Shown here: positions 1 to 12,402 of the stretch, piece after piece
Layout: the number at the start of each line of letters is the position of its first letter
Position numbering within the stretch: position 1 is the stretch's first letter
Assembly: GCF_000321225.1 (NCBI RefSeq)
Contig: NW_004450286.1
Span: 653,489-717,488 of the forward strand
Source: Odobenus rosmarus divergens
Lineage: Eukaryota > Chordata > Mammalia > Carnivora > Odobenidae
DNA length: 64,000 bases
Direction of reading: 5' to 3'
The notes under the pieces: model-generated
What the model was told of the DNA's origin: nothing
The model's database searches: none
The model's input: the letters and a program-made list of their open reading frames with translations, nothing else
Position numbers and translations under genes: made by a program

Positions 1-524
1 AAGAGCACAAAGTGGGGGTGGCAGGGAGGAGGCTGCGGTGGCATTCAGACCAGGACCCCTTCATTTCCCAAACCCTTGGAGGTCTTGACCCTATCTTGGC
101 TGGATGTCTGCATTGATCGGCCCCAGGCAGCAGGAATTGGAGGGAGGGGAGGAGTCTTTATGTCCCATCCCCCAGCCAAGAGGCTTTGGGGGTCAAGGTC
201 TTCCTCTACTTCCATTTCATTGCCTGCCCATGGTGAATGATGGATCTGGGAGGAGGCGTGGCAGGTGGGGAGCTGAAGACGGGGCACAAGAAGGGCCGGT
301 GGACACTGCAGAGGGTCAAGGGGAGGTGGTGCCCTCGAGGACCCTGGAGATGAGTTTGGAAGAAAGCCCCGGGGGCAGGAGGAGGAGCTCTCAGGCACGA
401 ATCTAGACCCTGTGTTTCAAGGGCAGACTCTCAAGACAGTCCCCCTGTCAACGCCTGTCCCTCCAGAGGCTGAAGAGCCAGCACGACAGGAAGCTGAGTT
501 CTCCGAAAGGCCCTTGAAGGCAGG

Positions 525-620
525 GACCATTCCCAGCACCTGGCACAGTGCCTGGCCCTCGTAGGTGCTCAAAAAACATTCACTGACATGAATAAATGAG
601 TGAGTGCCATGGACCCACTT
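525..620 (+). repeat. MIR/L2 3' end fragment
   Basis: The segment reads like the degraded tail of an ancient MIR or L2 element: a cagcacctggcacagtgcctgg-like phrase, then a gtaggtgctcaa phrase, then gaataaatgag. This order is the usual 3' end of these elements in sense orientation. Boundaries are approximate and the MIR versus L2 choice is uncertain. Confidence 0.6.
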
Positions 621-1477
621 ATCTCCTGAGTTACTCATTTCCCCCACTTGATTTCAGTGTCCTCTTCTGGAGCTAATGATTCCCAGCTCAGCGGCCAGGC
701 CTGTGATGGCACGTATCAGATGAGCTAATGACCACAGATCCCCCTGAATGGTTAGGAGCCCCTAACAGAGGCAAATGGGAACCACCCACTCTGGGGCCTG
801 CTCTCTCTCCTGCTTCCTCGGCAGAATCCCGCAGATTCCAGACCGACTCCCTGGAACAGTGGGAGGTGAAGTACTCGGTGACTAGGACTGAGGTGACCCT
901 GCCCTCAGCTTGGGGAGGCCGGGGACTCGCCAGCCCTAGTCTCCTGCAATCCCTCTCTCCCTTGTGGGCCTGACTTGCTCTTCACACACCAGGATCGCAA
1001 GCACAGGTACTTCCAACAATCCCAGGAATGGCTGCCATGGAAGACAAAGCTTCTTGGGAAGGGTCCCCCTGAATAATAACGGAGGGGAGCATCAACTATG
1101 TGATTCAGGTGGGGGCCTCATGCAGAGAGTAGTTCAAAATGCCAAGTAGAATACACACCTGTAAAAGGCATCTGGGCTAATTCTTCCCATAGATTATCAG
1201 ACAGAGACGGGAGGGGCTTGGAAGGCGGCGCGCACTTGGGCCATGAGCGAAGCCTCAGAGGCTGGGGAAGGCAGGCAGATGGCTGGGGCTGCAGAGTGAG
1301 AAGGGAGAGAAGGTACAGACAGATCATCACGGCCTTGAATGCTCGGCAAGAAACTGGGACCACACCCTCTGCCCATCCCCACCCCCCCGGCCCCCACCAG
1401 TGGGGACAGTGATATATTCTGAGGTCTCTCTTTCTCTTCTCCCTCCCTTGGACCACCTGGGACCTCTTCAGGAATCT

Positions 1478-1562
1478 CTGCCCCTAGCTTGCTGTGTGAC
1501 CCTAATTAATTTGCTATCCCTCTCTGGGCCTGTGCCTATCCACTTGGATAATGGGCAGGCTG
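1478..1562 (+). repeat. MIR fragment
   Basis: Contains the MIR core phrase gcttgctgtgtgaccct followed by a degraded form of the pyrimidine-rich ctctctgggcctgt segment and a gataatgggcag segment, in sense order. Edges are approximate. Confidence 0.6.
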
Positions 1563-4500
1563 GACTATGGGGTTGCCATGTCCCCTTTAACTGACCTTTG
1601 TCTGCCAATCACACAAAGGGGGTTACGTGAGGCACTGGCTCCCTGGGATCCCTGTCACTGCACCCCAGAGTCCACACGCCCCCTCTCTGGAGGCCCAGCA
1701 GTCACTGTGACCCACAGTGACATTGAGGGACGTGCTATTCTCTACCCTGCCCAATGGGCCGTGTGCCAACACCTGCCTTCTCCCCGCTGTCATCTGTCAC
1801 TGTCTCAGTGTGTCGGTAGGAAGACAGCTTCATTAGCTCCTCCTGAGCCATCCGTCCCCTGGAGCAGAGACAAATGAAGCCCTCCCACCCCCTTCAGCCT
1901 GGGAGGGCTCCGAGCCCTAAGGGCAGTTTCTAAAGGGTCGCCCTGCCTTCTCCGCTCCCTGTACAGTTCTCCTACTTAAGGTCATAGGCCTTCTCACTAG
2001 GCAAGAGGATGAGTCCCCAACAGCTCCCTCGCCACCTGACACCATGGCCAGAGCCCTGCCGGGAGAGGCCCCTGAGGCACTTCTGCCCCCACAAGTCCAC
2101 GGCAAGGCAGACAACCAGGCATAGGAGCTCAGACACGGGACTGGAGCCAAGAGTCAAAGGCACTCCCTTCCCTGATATGGGCCCCAGGCCACTGGTTTCC
2201 CCTCGGGACCTCAGCTTCGCCATCTTGAAATGAAGGAGTTAATCTAGAATTTAGATCATCTCCAGGCCCTTTGATCTGCGATATTATGAAGTTCCATGGG
2301 GGTTTCTGGGGCTGATGGGGGAAGGACACGCTCTGGAGCCTGCTCCCTCTGCAGGAACTGGGGCCACCAAGCACACGGCTCAGTTTCTGAGACGTAACCA
2401 CATCAGTTAATGAACATGGCTCTCCCCCTCTAAAGCACTTCCTGAAAAATGGTCCCCATTTTGGAACTTCCAGTTACCAGCCATGGCCTTAGGGGCAGTG
2501 GACAGAGTGGAAGCCAAGCCTTGCATTAGCATCTGGGTGGATAACAGGCCCAGGAAGGAGAACGGTTTCCTCGAAAAGATTCTGCTAGACTCCTGGGCAG
2601 TGATTCTGTCCCACCTGGTAAGACAGAGGGGGGCTGCATAATGCCCACTTCTGGACCATCCTGAGTTCCCCATAGGTTCAGTGGAGTGAAGAGAGTCATC
2701 CCGTCCCCACCTGCTTGCTCACCCCAAAGGAGGACCCCCCCCCCGGTTTTCAGAGGGAGGAGGAAGCGGCAGCTCCCCTGTACTGTAAAAGTGTGCAAGG
2801 AAACTCCTCCACCTCCATTAATAAAATCACACTGGACCCCAAGGTAGAGCTCCGCAGAGAGAACCACTCCACGGAGCAGTCTGGGCTCTAGTGGGGTGGC
2901 CGGATGGAAGCTCTCTACAACGTCCCTAACACTGAAGCTGAGGCAGAACCATGATTTCTGTATAGTGAGAGCCAATCCAATGGCTCAACTCCCAAAGGCT
3001 CTGAGCAAAACAGGGAGATGGAGGCCTGAGTCCATGACCTAGCACGGCTCAGCCTTCTGAGGGTACAGGAGGCAGGGCCCTGGGTCTCCATGACGGTGAC
3101 CTTGCCTACTGATTCCAACATGGAATGGGACCCCGGGTGGACGCGGTCTCAGCGAGGGGTCACAAGCCTCAGCTGTCCTCTCCTCAGAGCGACTCTTCCC
3201 TCACCCATAATCTCGGAAGAGCAATAGTGGTTTCATGAAAAGACTTGGTGAGTCAAAATACCACCAGTACGCACACAAGCCCCATTCGCAGCCACGAGCA
3301 GCTCCAGTGAGCCCCCGAAGGCTGGCTCAGAGCCCCATCTGGGCCTGGAGAGCATGGGAGGCCTGCCCTCAGGACTCTGCCTGGAGCGCAGGAGTCGCAC
3401 CCTGACAGCCAGCTGGCAGAGGCTCAGGGGTGAAAAGGAGAGTGTGTCTGGGACCAAAAAGAAGGTTCTTCTGGCTGGAATGATGGGAACATGAGGAAAG
3501 GACGGGGATCGGAGAGGGTCCTCAGGGCCTGGTCAAGGAATTTCGAACTTGATCCTATAAGCAGAGGGAATCTATTAAAAGCTTTTGGTGGCAGGAAGGG
3601 CCAGAGTTGGGAGGGCCCCAGAGGACATCTAACCCAGCCTCCCTGTTACAGGTGGGAGGGCTGGGGGGCGGGGGGCCTGGTGTAAAATCATCCACGTGTT
3701 TAGAACCAGGGCCAGCACTGTTCTTTCCGAGCAGGAGGTAAGTCTGTTCCATGCAGAGGAGGACCACTCCTTCCACTCCAGCCCTGGGATCTCTGTCCCC
3801 TCTGGGGCTGATCGTGGACAGTCTCTGACCCCCAGCTTCCCATCCGGAGGAGGTCTGTGCTCCTGGCACCCAGTTTCCCTGCTAGCAAGCCCTGCTTGGA
3901 GGGGAGGACGGGGGCAGTGGGGAGACGGGCTATTATCAGGGGGCCAGATGTAAAATGAATGCCTGTGATATTTATCCCTGTCATCACTAATAATAAATGG
4001 CCTGATTTGTCAAGCAGGGGCAGATTCAAAGATGTCAATTAAGAAGAGAAAAAAGCCCAGCTGTACTGTATTTATCTGTCAGGCAGATGCATGGTGGAGG
4101 AGAGGGCTCCAGAGCGTGGGGGCCCCCCGAGCCCACCCCCACCCTGCTGCTACTTTCCTTCCACCTCCCTCGCCTTCTCCTCGTCCCTCTGTCTCTTCCC
4201 CCTCTGGTTTCCTCCTCGCCGTCCTACTGCACGCCAGACTCTGTCTCTCCCTCACCTCTCGCCCCACCCTGCCCCAGCGCACGGGACGGTCCACCCCTCC
4301 TATCACTGTCTGCTTCCCCCACCATGATCCTGAATCTCCACCTCCAGCTCCCCCTCCCCCGAACCTTTGGTTGCTAGGACCCTGGTCTCTCTCCACTGGC
4401 TTCCTTTGTGATCTGGGCTCACAAAGCCTGTTCTGGAATCAGAGCGGTGAGTGGATGTAAGCCATAGAAGGAAAATTGTAAAAGCCACAAATCTGAAGGT

Positions 4501-5939
4501 TTTTACTTAAACTACATCATCAACCAAACTTTTAGAGGGTTTCTGCTTTGAAAGATAAAATAAGATCGCAGGGAATCAGTTTGACGGGGTCCCTGAATAA
4601 TAGATTAAAATTGAAACTAGCACCTAAACCTAAGCAAAAACTTCTCCCTCTTGCACCCTCCACCCCCAGCCCTGAACCAATCATGTCTGAGACCTGGGGG
4701 GCCCAGGACAGGACTTTCTCCAGGGACCAAGGGGTTCTAAATAGCACTGAGAGTTCTTCTAGATCCTGGATCTCTCCACTCAAGGAGTCACAGAGAAATG
4801 CCCCCAGGGTGGAAACCAGCCCCACGAGGGCCACTGCAGTCTAAGGGGGGGTCGAGGAAGGATGTGGGGATTTGTCCACCGTGGATGGGACCAAGGTTGC
4901 TCAGAGAGGTGATGATGCATCAGCCTGGTGTTCTCCCCCACTGGCATCGTGGGAAACTGTTGGCCTCTTCTAGAGAATACATCCCACTCAGACATCCCAA
5001 GCTGGGGCATGTGCTCTTTGCTGTCTGCCTTACTAGGGCCATGACTTTCCTTCTCTGAGTCACAGTGAAAAGAGCTCCCTGAATGGTTCTCTGGAAATGG
5101 GTCCCGAACTGCTGGCATAAGCAGAGATCCCTCCCCCTGGGCCTCCAGCCCCAGCCCCACAGCTCTTCAGCTCAGGATGATGTCACACTGCACAACACCA
5201 AGACTGACCACTGACATGGGGTGAGGGCTGGGTTTACCCTGGCTGAGACCAAGGGCTAGATTGCAGCCCATCCCAGGGTGGGGCAGTCCACGGTCAGGGA
5301 GAAGGGGAAGCCACATGGCCTCCCACAGACCACTGGTATTACCCATCTGGCCAGAGCCAGCTTCCCTGGGCCTCACTGACTGCGTGTGCACAGGAGGCCC
5401 TTTAGCCATACCCTGAGATGTCCCTGCATCCATAGGGAAATGAGGAAACCTGTCCCAATCGGTCATAACACTTCTCAGGTGACCACCCCACCTCCTGCTT
5501 TACTGCCCACCAATTCCCCCCTTCTCTGCCTTCTGCCTACCCCCCAGGAACCAGCTGAGAGCATCTATCCCCACATGCAGATGAGGAATCTGTCATTCAT
5601 TCTGGAGCCTGAATTAGAATCCACGCTCCTTGCCCCATGGTTCTTCCTCTGTTCCACATCCTCAGGGACAGTCTGACAGATGATACGTGAAGTTGATCTT
5701 TGAATTCTTGGGGAGACAAGTGTCATAGACATAGCAGTGATTGTTGCAGCCACGATCTGTGTGAGCAGATTTATAAAGTCACTTGCCAGTGGTTCTATCA
5801 GAGCTCAGAGAGTCCAGGCATGCTGTTGGGAGTCTGGTCCTGAACTCCCAAGGACACTGTGAGCCACCAAAAATCACTCTAGCCTGGTAAGTTGGCAGCA
5901 TGTTCTGCAAGCCTTTCTCTTGCCCCCTCTTTTATAGGT

Positions 5940-6175
5940 ATCATTGGAATAATAATAAAATAATAATGATAATAAACATTTGTCGGGCACATAATACATT
6001 CAAGGCAGTGGGCTAAATAAGCATTATTTTGCTTAATGATGACAACAACCACATAGTTGAGGTACTATTGTCTCCCCCTTACCAGAAAAGGAGACTGACG
6101 TTCAGGGGTGTTAAGTAATTTGCCCAAGGACACAGCCCGTAAATGGCACTCAGCACTTGAACTCAGATCTGTATT
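5940..6175 (-). repeat. MIR element, antisense
   Basis: After an AT-rich (AAT)n-like lead-in, the order aacatttgtcgggcacataat, gtgggctaaataagcattat, gaggtactattgtctcccc, and aagtaatttgcccaaggacac matches the reverse complement of a near full-length MIR. Divergence is high, as expected for a Mesozoic element. No block of the 36-bp lattice occurs this far left. Confidence 0.75.
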
Positions 6176-7055
6176 TCTCCAGAGTTGGAGCTTAGGACCA
6201 GATTTTTCCCTCCCTCCTGTCTTGAGGCCCAGCCCCCAGGGTGAGGCCTGGGTGGAGGTGCCCACAGAGGCAATTCTCCCCTCGGCAGCTGACCCCAGGG
6301 TCTGTTCAACCAGGTGGTCGATGACTGAGTCTTAGGGCAAACTGACCTCTGGCTCCTCTCAGAGAGGTTCTCTCTGCTCGGTCACTGAAGGAGGTGCTGT
6401 GGGCCCTCTCCCCATATGCACCCCCTTTACCGTTTCAAAGCTCACTGACCCAACGGCCAAATGACATCATCTTCTTTTCTGTGCCTGAGGATTTTCTCTC
6501 TGCTGACTGTGTAGGGAAGAAATGTCAGGGAATTAACAGCCGCTGGAAGCAGCCTTCAACCGAGGACTGATGGGAGTTGGTGCACAAACACTCCATCTCC
6601 CTCGCTCCCTGGGTGGTCCGACAGTGGGGCACGGGCCGTTCCAGGTCTCAGAGCTCCCCAGCAGGGCTGAGTCCCACTCACCCACCATGGTAACTAGCTC
6701 AGTAATGGCCCACTGCCTTTCTTTCCCTACTGGTGTCCCTGCACTGAAATAGGTGTCTAGGGTGGGCTTCTGGAGGAACCCAAACTAACCCCTTCCTCCC
6801 CGCTCTCAGCAGTGTCCTCAGCACCCAGAGCAGGAAAGGGGTGGGGGGATCTGATTAGGATGTAGGTACCATTTTCCTTCCCAAATCCCCGGATGGCTCC
6901 CCAGTGCCTCCAGATGGGGTCCAGGGTCTCTAAGCTGGCATGCTCTGGCTCCTGCCCACCTCGCCTTTGGATATCCCTATCTCCAAGAGACTTCAGCCAT
7001 AACATAGTTTCATGCCTGCAGGGCTCTGCCCACACAGCTCCCCCGAGCTGGCCTC
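6176..7055. other. Intergenic DNA, nothing recognised
   Basis: Single-copy sequence with no exon, RNA gene or mobile element that I can identify. The part around 6,440-6,545 is more AT-rich than its surroundings and contains a tgacatcatc motif resembling a CRE/AP-1 half-site, too weak to call as a regulatory element. Confidence 0.5.
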
Positions 7056-7059
7056 CTCA

Positions 7060-7350
7060 GAGCCCCCCCTTTCCACCTGGTGAACACCTGCTCATCTTTC
7101 AAGACTCCGCTCAAAGGTCGCTTGCTCTAGGGGAAGTCACTCGTGTCCTAGGGAAGTGATCGTGCCTGCCAGGGAGCCCCCGACCGTCCTGAGCCTGCTT
7201 CCATTCCAGCCTCTGTGACCCATCGAGGGACGCATCTGTGTATGAGGCCAACTTTCTCCCCAGATGCTGAGCTCCTTGAGGGCAGGGGTCAGTCTTATCC
7301 ATCTTTTGTTGTCAGGCCAGCCCCCTGATAAATGTACATTAAGTGAATGG
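7060..7350 (+). repeat. L2 LINE 3' end
   Basis: The order tttcaagactccgctcaaa, then a degraded splice-like ctctaggggaagtcac stretch, then gctgagctccttgagggcag, gtcagtcttatccatctt and finally gataaatgtacattaagtg follows the 3' terminal consensus of L2 LINEs in sense orientation. It is an ancient relic with no coding capacity. Confidence 0.7.
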
Positions 7351-7614
7351 TAGTGTATCTGAGGAGAGAGGAGGGGCAGGGGGGAGGCAACTCAGGGAGG
7401 CTGGACCTCACCGTGCAGGCTTGTTTGCTTCTGTGATGGTCTCAGAACCTGTCCCTGCTCCAGCAGCCTGACAGCTGGGCCCAGTTAGTCCCGTGGCCCC
7501 GTGGCTCTGGCCCTCTTCCCCTCAGCCCTTGCTTGCCCTGGTCACTCAGCCAACTTCTAAACTGGGGTCTCCTCGGTACCCACCACATCCCAATGATCAA
7601 TGGAGAGGGCCTGA

Positions 7615-7828
7615 TATTCTGGAAGGAGCACCGACCTGGCTTTAAGCCCACGTGGGACCTCCAGCAAGTTATTTGGCTTCTGTTTACCCATTTGGGCCTC
7701 AGTTTCCCCAACCGTAACAAGGGGAATAACAAATCTCCCGTCCAGGGGCGCCATAAGCATTCAAGATGATAACCACGAAAGGGCCCAGCACGTCTCCTGG
7801 AATGTGGGGTGCTCTCCATAAGTGACTG
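7615..7828 (+). repeat. MIR element, near full length
   Basis: Shows the MIR order: a ggagcaccgacctggcttt head, agcaagttatttggcttct, gggcctcagtttcccc, gggaataacaa, and a tail with cccagcacgtctcctggaat. The length of about 210 bp is close to the full element (about 260 bp). Sense orientation. Confidence 0.75.
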
Positions 7829-7844
7829 CACAGGACATGGGAGA

Positions 7845-7965
7845 CTTTTGCCAAGTTTCGTCTAGTCGCTCCATTTCACAGATGGGCGAACTAAGGCCCA
7901 TAGAACGGCCACCCCCCAAGGCCACAGAGCCCATCATGGACAGAACTGGGGTTCTGAGCTCCTTG
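7845..7965 (-). repeat. MIR fragment, antisense
   Basis: The phrases catttcacagatgggcgaac, taaggcccatagaacggcc and aaggccacagagcccatc are the reverse-complement MIR core. The fragment lies about 20 bp after the sense MIR on its left, so two independent copies are adjacent in opposite orientation. Confidence 0.7.
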
Positions 7966-7999
7966 GTTGTGTTCTTTCCTTCGCCCTAGGTGGCTTCTT

Positions 8000-10195
8000 T
8001 GCAACCATCCTTGTTGAGCTAAAATAGCTTAAAATGTCTTCTTTTCCTACCTGTCCCCACAGCGGGTCCCGGTGCAGAGTTTCCCAGAGGCTCCTCATCT
8101 ATTACCCCAGCCCTGGCAAGTCTTCCCCGCACCTGGCTGCCCACACCTGCTCAGACGCGCCCCCCTTCGAAGACTTATCGTCTCCTCAGTGTGGAACTCA
8201 GGGCTGCAAGGCGGAGGGGGCTGACAGGGGCTGGGGGCAGGGGGCTGGGGGCTGGGAAGTCTCTCTCCCATGATTTTCTCCCCAGACTGCAAGCTCTCTC
8301 AGCAAGAAGTCCAGACCCTGTCCCCACTGGGGGACAGGGTGACCCCACATTCATTCTTGCAGATGTCTGCTGGCCTCCCAGGATGCCCTAGGCTCCGGGT
8401 GAGGCTTTGAGGGATCCAGAGCTAACCCAGTCACTATCTGCACCCCACGATGCTCAGGGTCGGGGAGGAGGAGCCAGCAGGCAAAGAAGGACCTGCTCGT
8501 GTGAGAGCAAACACCCCTCAAGGCGAACCCCAGGCACGTGAGAGTGAGGGCTGCAGCGGTGTGACTCCTTCCAGGGCTCACAGTCCAATCGCCGTCTGGG
8601 TGTCTTAACCCCACTAGCAGATCCGAAGGGCCTAGCAACAAAGTCTGGGTCCCCCGTGGAATGTCTGTGATTGGACCGACTTGCAGAGAGGGGCCCACTT
8701 ATGGAGAAGGAAGTTGGGGGGACTGTCTGCTTCCCTCCCCCAGCCTTCTCCTTCCCTCCCTTCCCCCATCCTTCTCCACCATCCCCTCCCCCACAGCCCC
8801 CGTTCCTGCCCCTCCCCCACTCAAAGAGTCCTATTAATAACTTGTGATACCATCAGCTTTTGCTGTCACCAGCACCGACAACTCAGAAGTCCCCAAGAGC
8901 TGTCTGCAAAGACACAATAAATTAGAACCCTTAATTAACACCTTCCTTAACTAAATAAATTAATTTTATGCGGTCATGATGTCAGCGATGTGACTTGCTG
9001 ATGACAGAGGCGACTTGGAGACACTTGGCAGGGGCTGAAGGGCAGGAGCGGCTTGTTCGCCTCTGCGGGCCTCAGAGGGCGGCGGGACCATGGGGTGAGG
9101 GGCTGACACGCGGGCGGGGAGCCCGGGACCAGGCAGCCGACAGGGGAGCCGGTGGTGGTGCAGCCGATGGGTCTCCCTCATCCTAGTGGCCTTGGCAAAC
9201 TGCTTAGCGTCTCGGGGTCTCTGTTCTCCTCATCTGTAAAACGGGTGTCATCTCTTGCCGTGCCTCTTTCTCGGGACCATGGAGAAGACTAAAAGGTGCT
9301 GGAGAGAGGGCTTTTATAAACTGTAAAGTGCTGTGCACGTGTCAGAAATGATAGCACCCCCTTCCACGGCTGGAGAGTTAGGGCTATAGCCCTCACTGCA
9401 CACATAGGCAGCCCTGAGCCCCCCGGAGGACGCCCTGGGACAGGGAGGACACCTCCAAGCACAGCACCTTCAGAAAGCCTCTGGTGTTCCCCCCCCCACA
9501 CTCAGCTGAGGGCTTAGAGCCAATGAGGCCAGGACGGCGGCACTCGCCCCACTGGCTCCCATCAGAGAGAAAGTCTGCCCGTGCGCCAGGCTGACCCTGC
9601 CCCACCCGCAGGAGCCTCTCATCCAGCCCTGGGTTGGAAGACCAGAAACCATCCCCAGGCTCTGACTTCAACTCCAACCCGGACAACTCAGCCCCTGCTC
9701 TGCCCTGGCTCTGGCCAAATTCTTCATTTGGGATCCCGATGTTGCTGGAGCCGGCCCCTGACTTCAATCCCTGGCCGAGCCCCCCATCCAGCCCACCCTG
9801 ACACCCCTCAGTCCCAGGGCCAGCCCGTGCCCTGGCTGGGTGCCAGGCCCGGGACACTCTCTGCCCCAGGCCCTTGGGACCATACTGTGCTCTAACCCAC
9901 CTCAGCCTCATCCTGGGGGAGATGGAGAGGCCCCCCCTTCCCCTGTGGTTCCCACTGCTGGCACCTCCTGCCCATTCTATCCCCCCAACACTTGCATGTC
10001 ATTAGCCACCCTCCACAGGTAGTGCCGCTCCCAAGGATCTGAGCACAGAGACAAAAAGCAATTCACCAGGGGCCACACAGCATTGTGTGGTAGAGCGAGG
10101 ACAGGGACAGTCACCTAGAGATTTCCCTGTCTGCCTCTGAGAAGGAGGCAGAGTTCACTGTCCTCACTTCCCTGAGTCCGGGGAGCAGGAGTTCT
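8000..10195. other. Intergenic DNA with an AT-rich candidate non-coding element
   Basis: No gene is recognised. A pyrimidine-rich run (about 8,735-8,820) is followed by an AT-rich stretch (8,830-8,985) with TTAATTAA- and TTAATT-type sites that contrasts sharply with GC-rich flanks. A MIR occupies about 9,180-9,345. The open frames on both strands between 9,390 and 9,910 are GC-rich chance frames with no family resemblance. Confidence 0.5.
9180..9345 (+). repeat. MIR element
   Basis: The order ggcaaactgcttagcgtctc, tctcctcatctgtaaaacgg, then ttataaactgtaaagtgctg and a gtgtcagaaatgat tail is a sense-orientation MIR with typical divergence. Confidence 0.7.
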
Positions 10196-10198
10196 AAT

Positions 10199-10240
10199 TC
10201 CTTCCTTCCTTCCTTTCTTCCTTCCTCCCTTCCTTCCTTC
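10199..10240 (+). repeat. (CTTCC/TTCC)n simple repeat
   Basis: A polypyrimidine tract of ttcc and ttccc units with a few interruptions. The reverse strand yields a lysine/glycine/arginine-rich false open frame. Confidence 0.9.
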
Positions 10241-10408
10241 ACTCAAACGTTTACTGAGTGCCCCCACACGCCCAGCACACTGGGCATGGGGCAGGGTGGT
10301 CCGGGCAGACATGGGCCCTGCTCACCTGCAGCTCACAGGCGGGGCGAGGATAAGACTTGTTCCCTGGAAACCGCACCAAATGTTTCTCAGTTGCTACTTC
10401 ACTTCCTC

Positions 10409-10410
<2 letters not shown>

Positions 10411-10448
<38 letters not shown>
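10411..10448 (+). repeat. (CA)19 microsatellite
   Basis: An uninterrupted dinucleotide run of 38 bases preceded by cctccc. It is a normal mammalian microsatellite, it has the opposite strand sense (CA) to the lattice blocks further right, and it is not on the 36-bp grid. Confidence 0.95.
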
Positions 10449-10449
<1 letters not shown>

Positions 10450-10839
10450 CCCTAGGCGGACAAAGTGAGGACACACGTTCAGAGAAGCATGTGGGGGAAG
10501 CTGACCTCAGGGAGCCCCTCCAACCACTGCTCTGGGCACAGGGGGCGGGGGGCGGTGGCAGGATCTCTCAGCCCATCACTGATGCCACCGGGACCGAGGC
10601 CCTCATTGGTGGCTGTGGGACACAGAGTGTGGCATTAGTAACTGGGCCCAGGCAGGGAGGGAATGAGCAATGAGGTCATCACATCTCCAGGCCCAGGGAT
10701 GACCCTCCGTGACCCAGCGCAGAGGAGAAGCCGGGACCGCAGAAGAACGGATGTCAGCCTCCGCCACGTGTGGGCCCTTGAGCCGGGCAGAGGCAGAGAA
10801 GCCGAGGCCAGAGCGCAGCAGTGGATGGGCCTGGCTTGT

Positions 10840-11135
10840 GGGTGGCAGAATCAGACTGCCTGGACTTCTTGGCCTCATAGAGCGTCGCCCCAACTCCAGT
10901 TCCCCTGACTTCCCAGGAGCCTCCGTGAACCTGAAGTGATTGGAGCCCGGACCCATCTGGGACGCGGCAGAGCCCCAGCGGGAGTCCCACTTGCATGTGA
11001 GCAGCTGTGTGACATCGGTCAGGTCACCGAGCTTCACGCACTTCAGTGTCCCATCTAAGAAATGGGCTAATAGTGCCCTTCACGCAAGGCTGTGGTGGTA
11101 TTACAGAGGTCACTGTTCTTGGCACAGGCCTGGGG
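10840..11135 (+). repeat. MIR element(s)
   Basis: The segment has ggcagaatcagactgcctgg, an unrelated GC-rich middle, then gagcagctgtgtgacatcgg, cactt-cagtgtccc, taagaaatgggctaatagtg and a terminal cttggcacaggcctgg. This is a sense MIR, apparently interrupted. Exact edges are uncertain. Confidence 0.65.
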
Positions 11136-11846
11136 ACACGGTGAGCGCCTAGCCGTTGGGAATTACCCCATCTTTCCATGCTTTGCCCACCGCAAAGCCG
11201 GCCTTCCAGCCCCAGAACCCCAGGGACCAACCCCCCAGAGTGGGAAGGGCCCTCGGGGTGCCTGATGTTCCTTTGCCCAAAGGCCCTCCACTGCCTCCCT
11301 TCAGGTGGTCCTTGGCTTCAGCTCATATGCCCCAAGGGATGGAGCACTCACTACCCAAGGCAGACATTGGGAGGGAGCTCAGCGTGAGGGAGGGTTCTCC
11401 TACTAAGCTGGAACGCGACCCCTGGAACATCCACAGGTCCTCAGTAGCCTGTGCCTGCCCCGCTCCTGGTGAGCCCTCCACGTGCGGCCGTCACCAGAGT
11501 CCACGCCTGAGTTCAGCTTCTCTGGAAATCAGTCAGGGTGCCTTGGAGAAAGGCGACCCGAGGACCAAGACAACCCAGGGTGTCACTCCCCTTCCCCTCA
11601 CCCTGATATCTTACCCCCGGTCGCCGGCCATCACGCGGAGCTCTCCCAATGCCCCAGGGTCTCCAGGGCCTCCGCTCACGTGGAACTGGCGGATTGTAGC
11701 ATTAACAAGTGTTCCTTGTCCTGTGACTCCATTTTGGAAGCTGGGACTGTTGACTTAATTCACCCAAAGGAATGACTTCCTAATGGTGGAATTATGGATA
11801 TCAGGGCATCTTGGTGGAAGGGAGATTTGCAGATAAGAGCCTTCTT

Positions 11847-12042
11847 TTTGTTTAAGATTTTATTGATTTTGTTTTAGAGAGAAAGAGCATGAGTGCGGGG
11901 AGTGGCAGAGGGAGAGAATCTCAAGCAGACTCTGCGCTGAGCACGGAGCCTGACACGGAGCTCGATCTCATGACCCTGAGATCACAACCTGAGCTGAAAC
12001 CAAGAGTCAGATGCTTAACCAGCTGAGCCACCCAGGTGCCCA
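11847..12042 (-). mobile_element. SINEC carnivore SINE, antisense, with 13-bp TSD
   Basis: Read in reverse complement it starts with the tRNA-derived gggcacctgggtggctcagc-type head, continues through the ggtcatgatctc-type box and ends in an A-rich tail (visible here as a T-rich start near 11,847). A 13-bp direct repeat, taagagccttctt, flanks it at 11,834-11,846 and 12,045-12,057. This marks the genome as Carnivora. It lies outside the lattice and serves as an unmodified control copy. Confidence 0.92.
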
Positions 12043-12402
12043 CGTAAGAGCCTTCTTAATGCCCTTCCAATCATACCACCCTATGGGCTGCCAGGCTCCC
12101 CTGCCGGGTAAGATTTTACCTACACAGAGCCTTGGGCACGCTTTGGAACCTGAAGCCTGCTCTTCGGCAGGAGGGCGTAGCCAAAACAGCTGGGACAGCT
12201 GCAGCTTTAGGAATAACTTCTGAGCCCGCAGAGGCAGGAGTGAGGGGACTGATTTTTGAGTCCTCTTGGAGACTGGGATCTGCAATCAATCTGGCAATTA
12301 CTGGGCCAGGTGTGAGGTAGCTGCTGCATTCCAGGCTCCCCCATCCCCCGCCCCCCGGGTTCCTCTCCTTTTCTGAAGGAGGGGCTCTGCTGCTCCCTGT
12401 GG

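Larger units (their letters stand above)
1..5939. other. Intergenic DNA, no gene seen
   Basis: GC-rich single-copy mammalian DNA. Open frames here are short, overlap on both strands, and show no recognisable protein family, signal peptide or conserved exon with splice sites. Scattered MIR-like stretches occur, with the best ones listed separately; weaker ones lie near 2,205-2,285 (a degraded cctcagtttcc-type segment) and 3,600-3,660. The AT-rich patch at 3,945-4,085 stands out in composition and is listed under findings. I see no RNA gene. The call rests on failure to recognise exons by eye, so a non-coding RNA could be missed. Confidence 0.6.

Noticed and set aside
9393..9911. 172-residue reverse-strand open frame
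   Set aside because: GC-rich random frame with a competing + strand frame over the same bases and no family resemblance.
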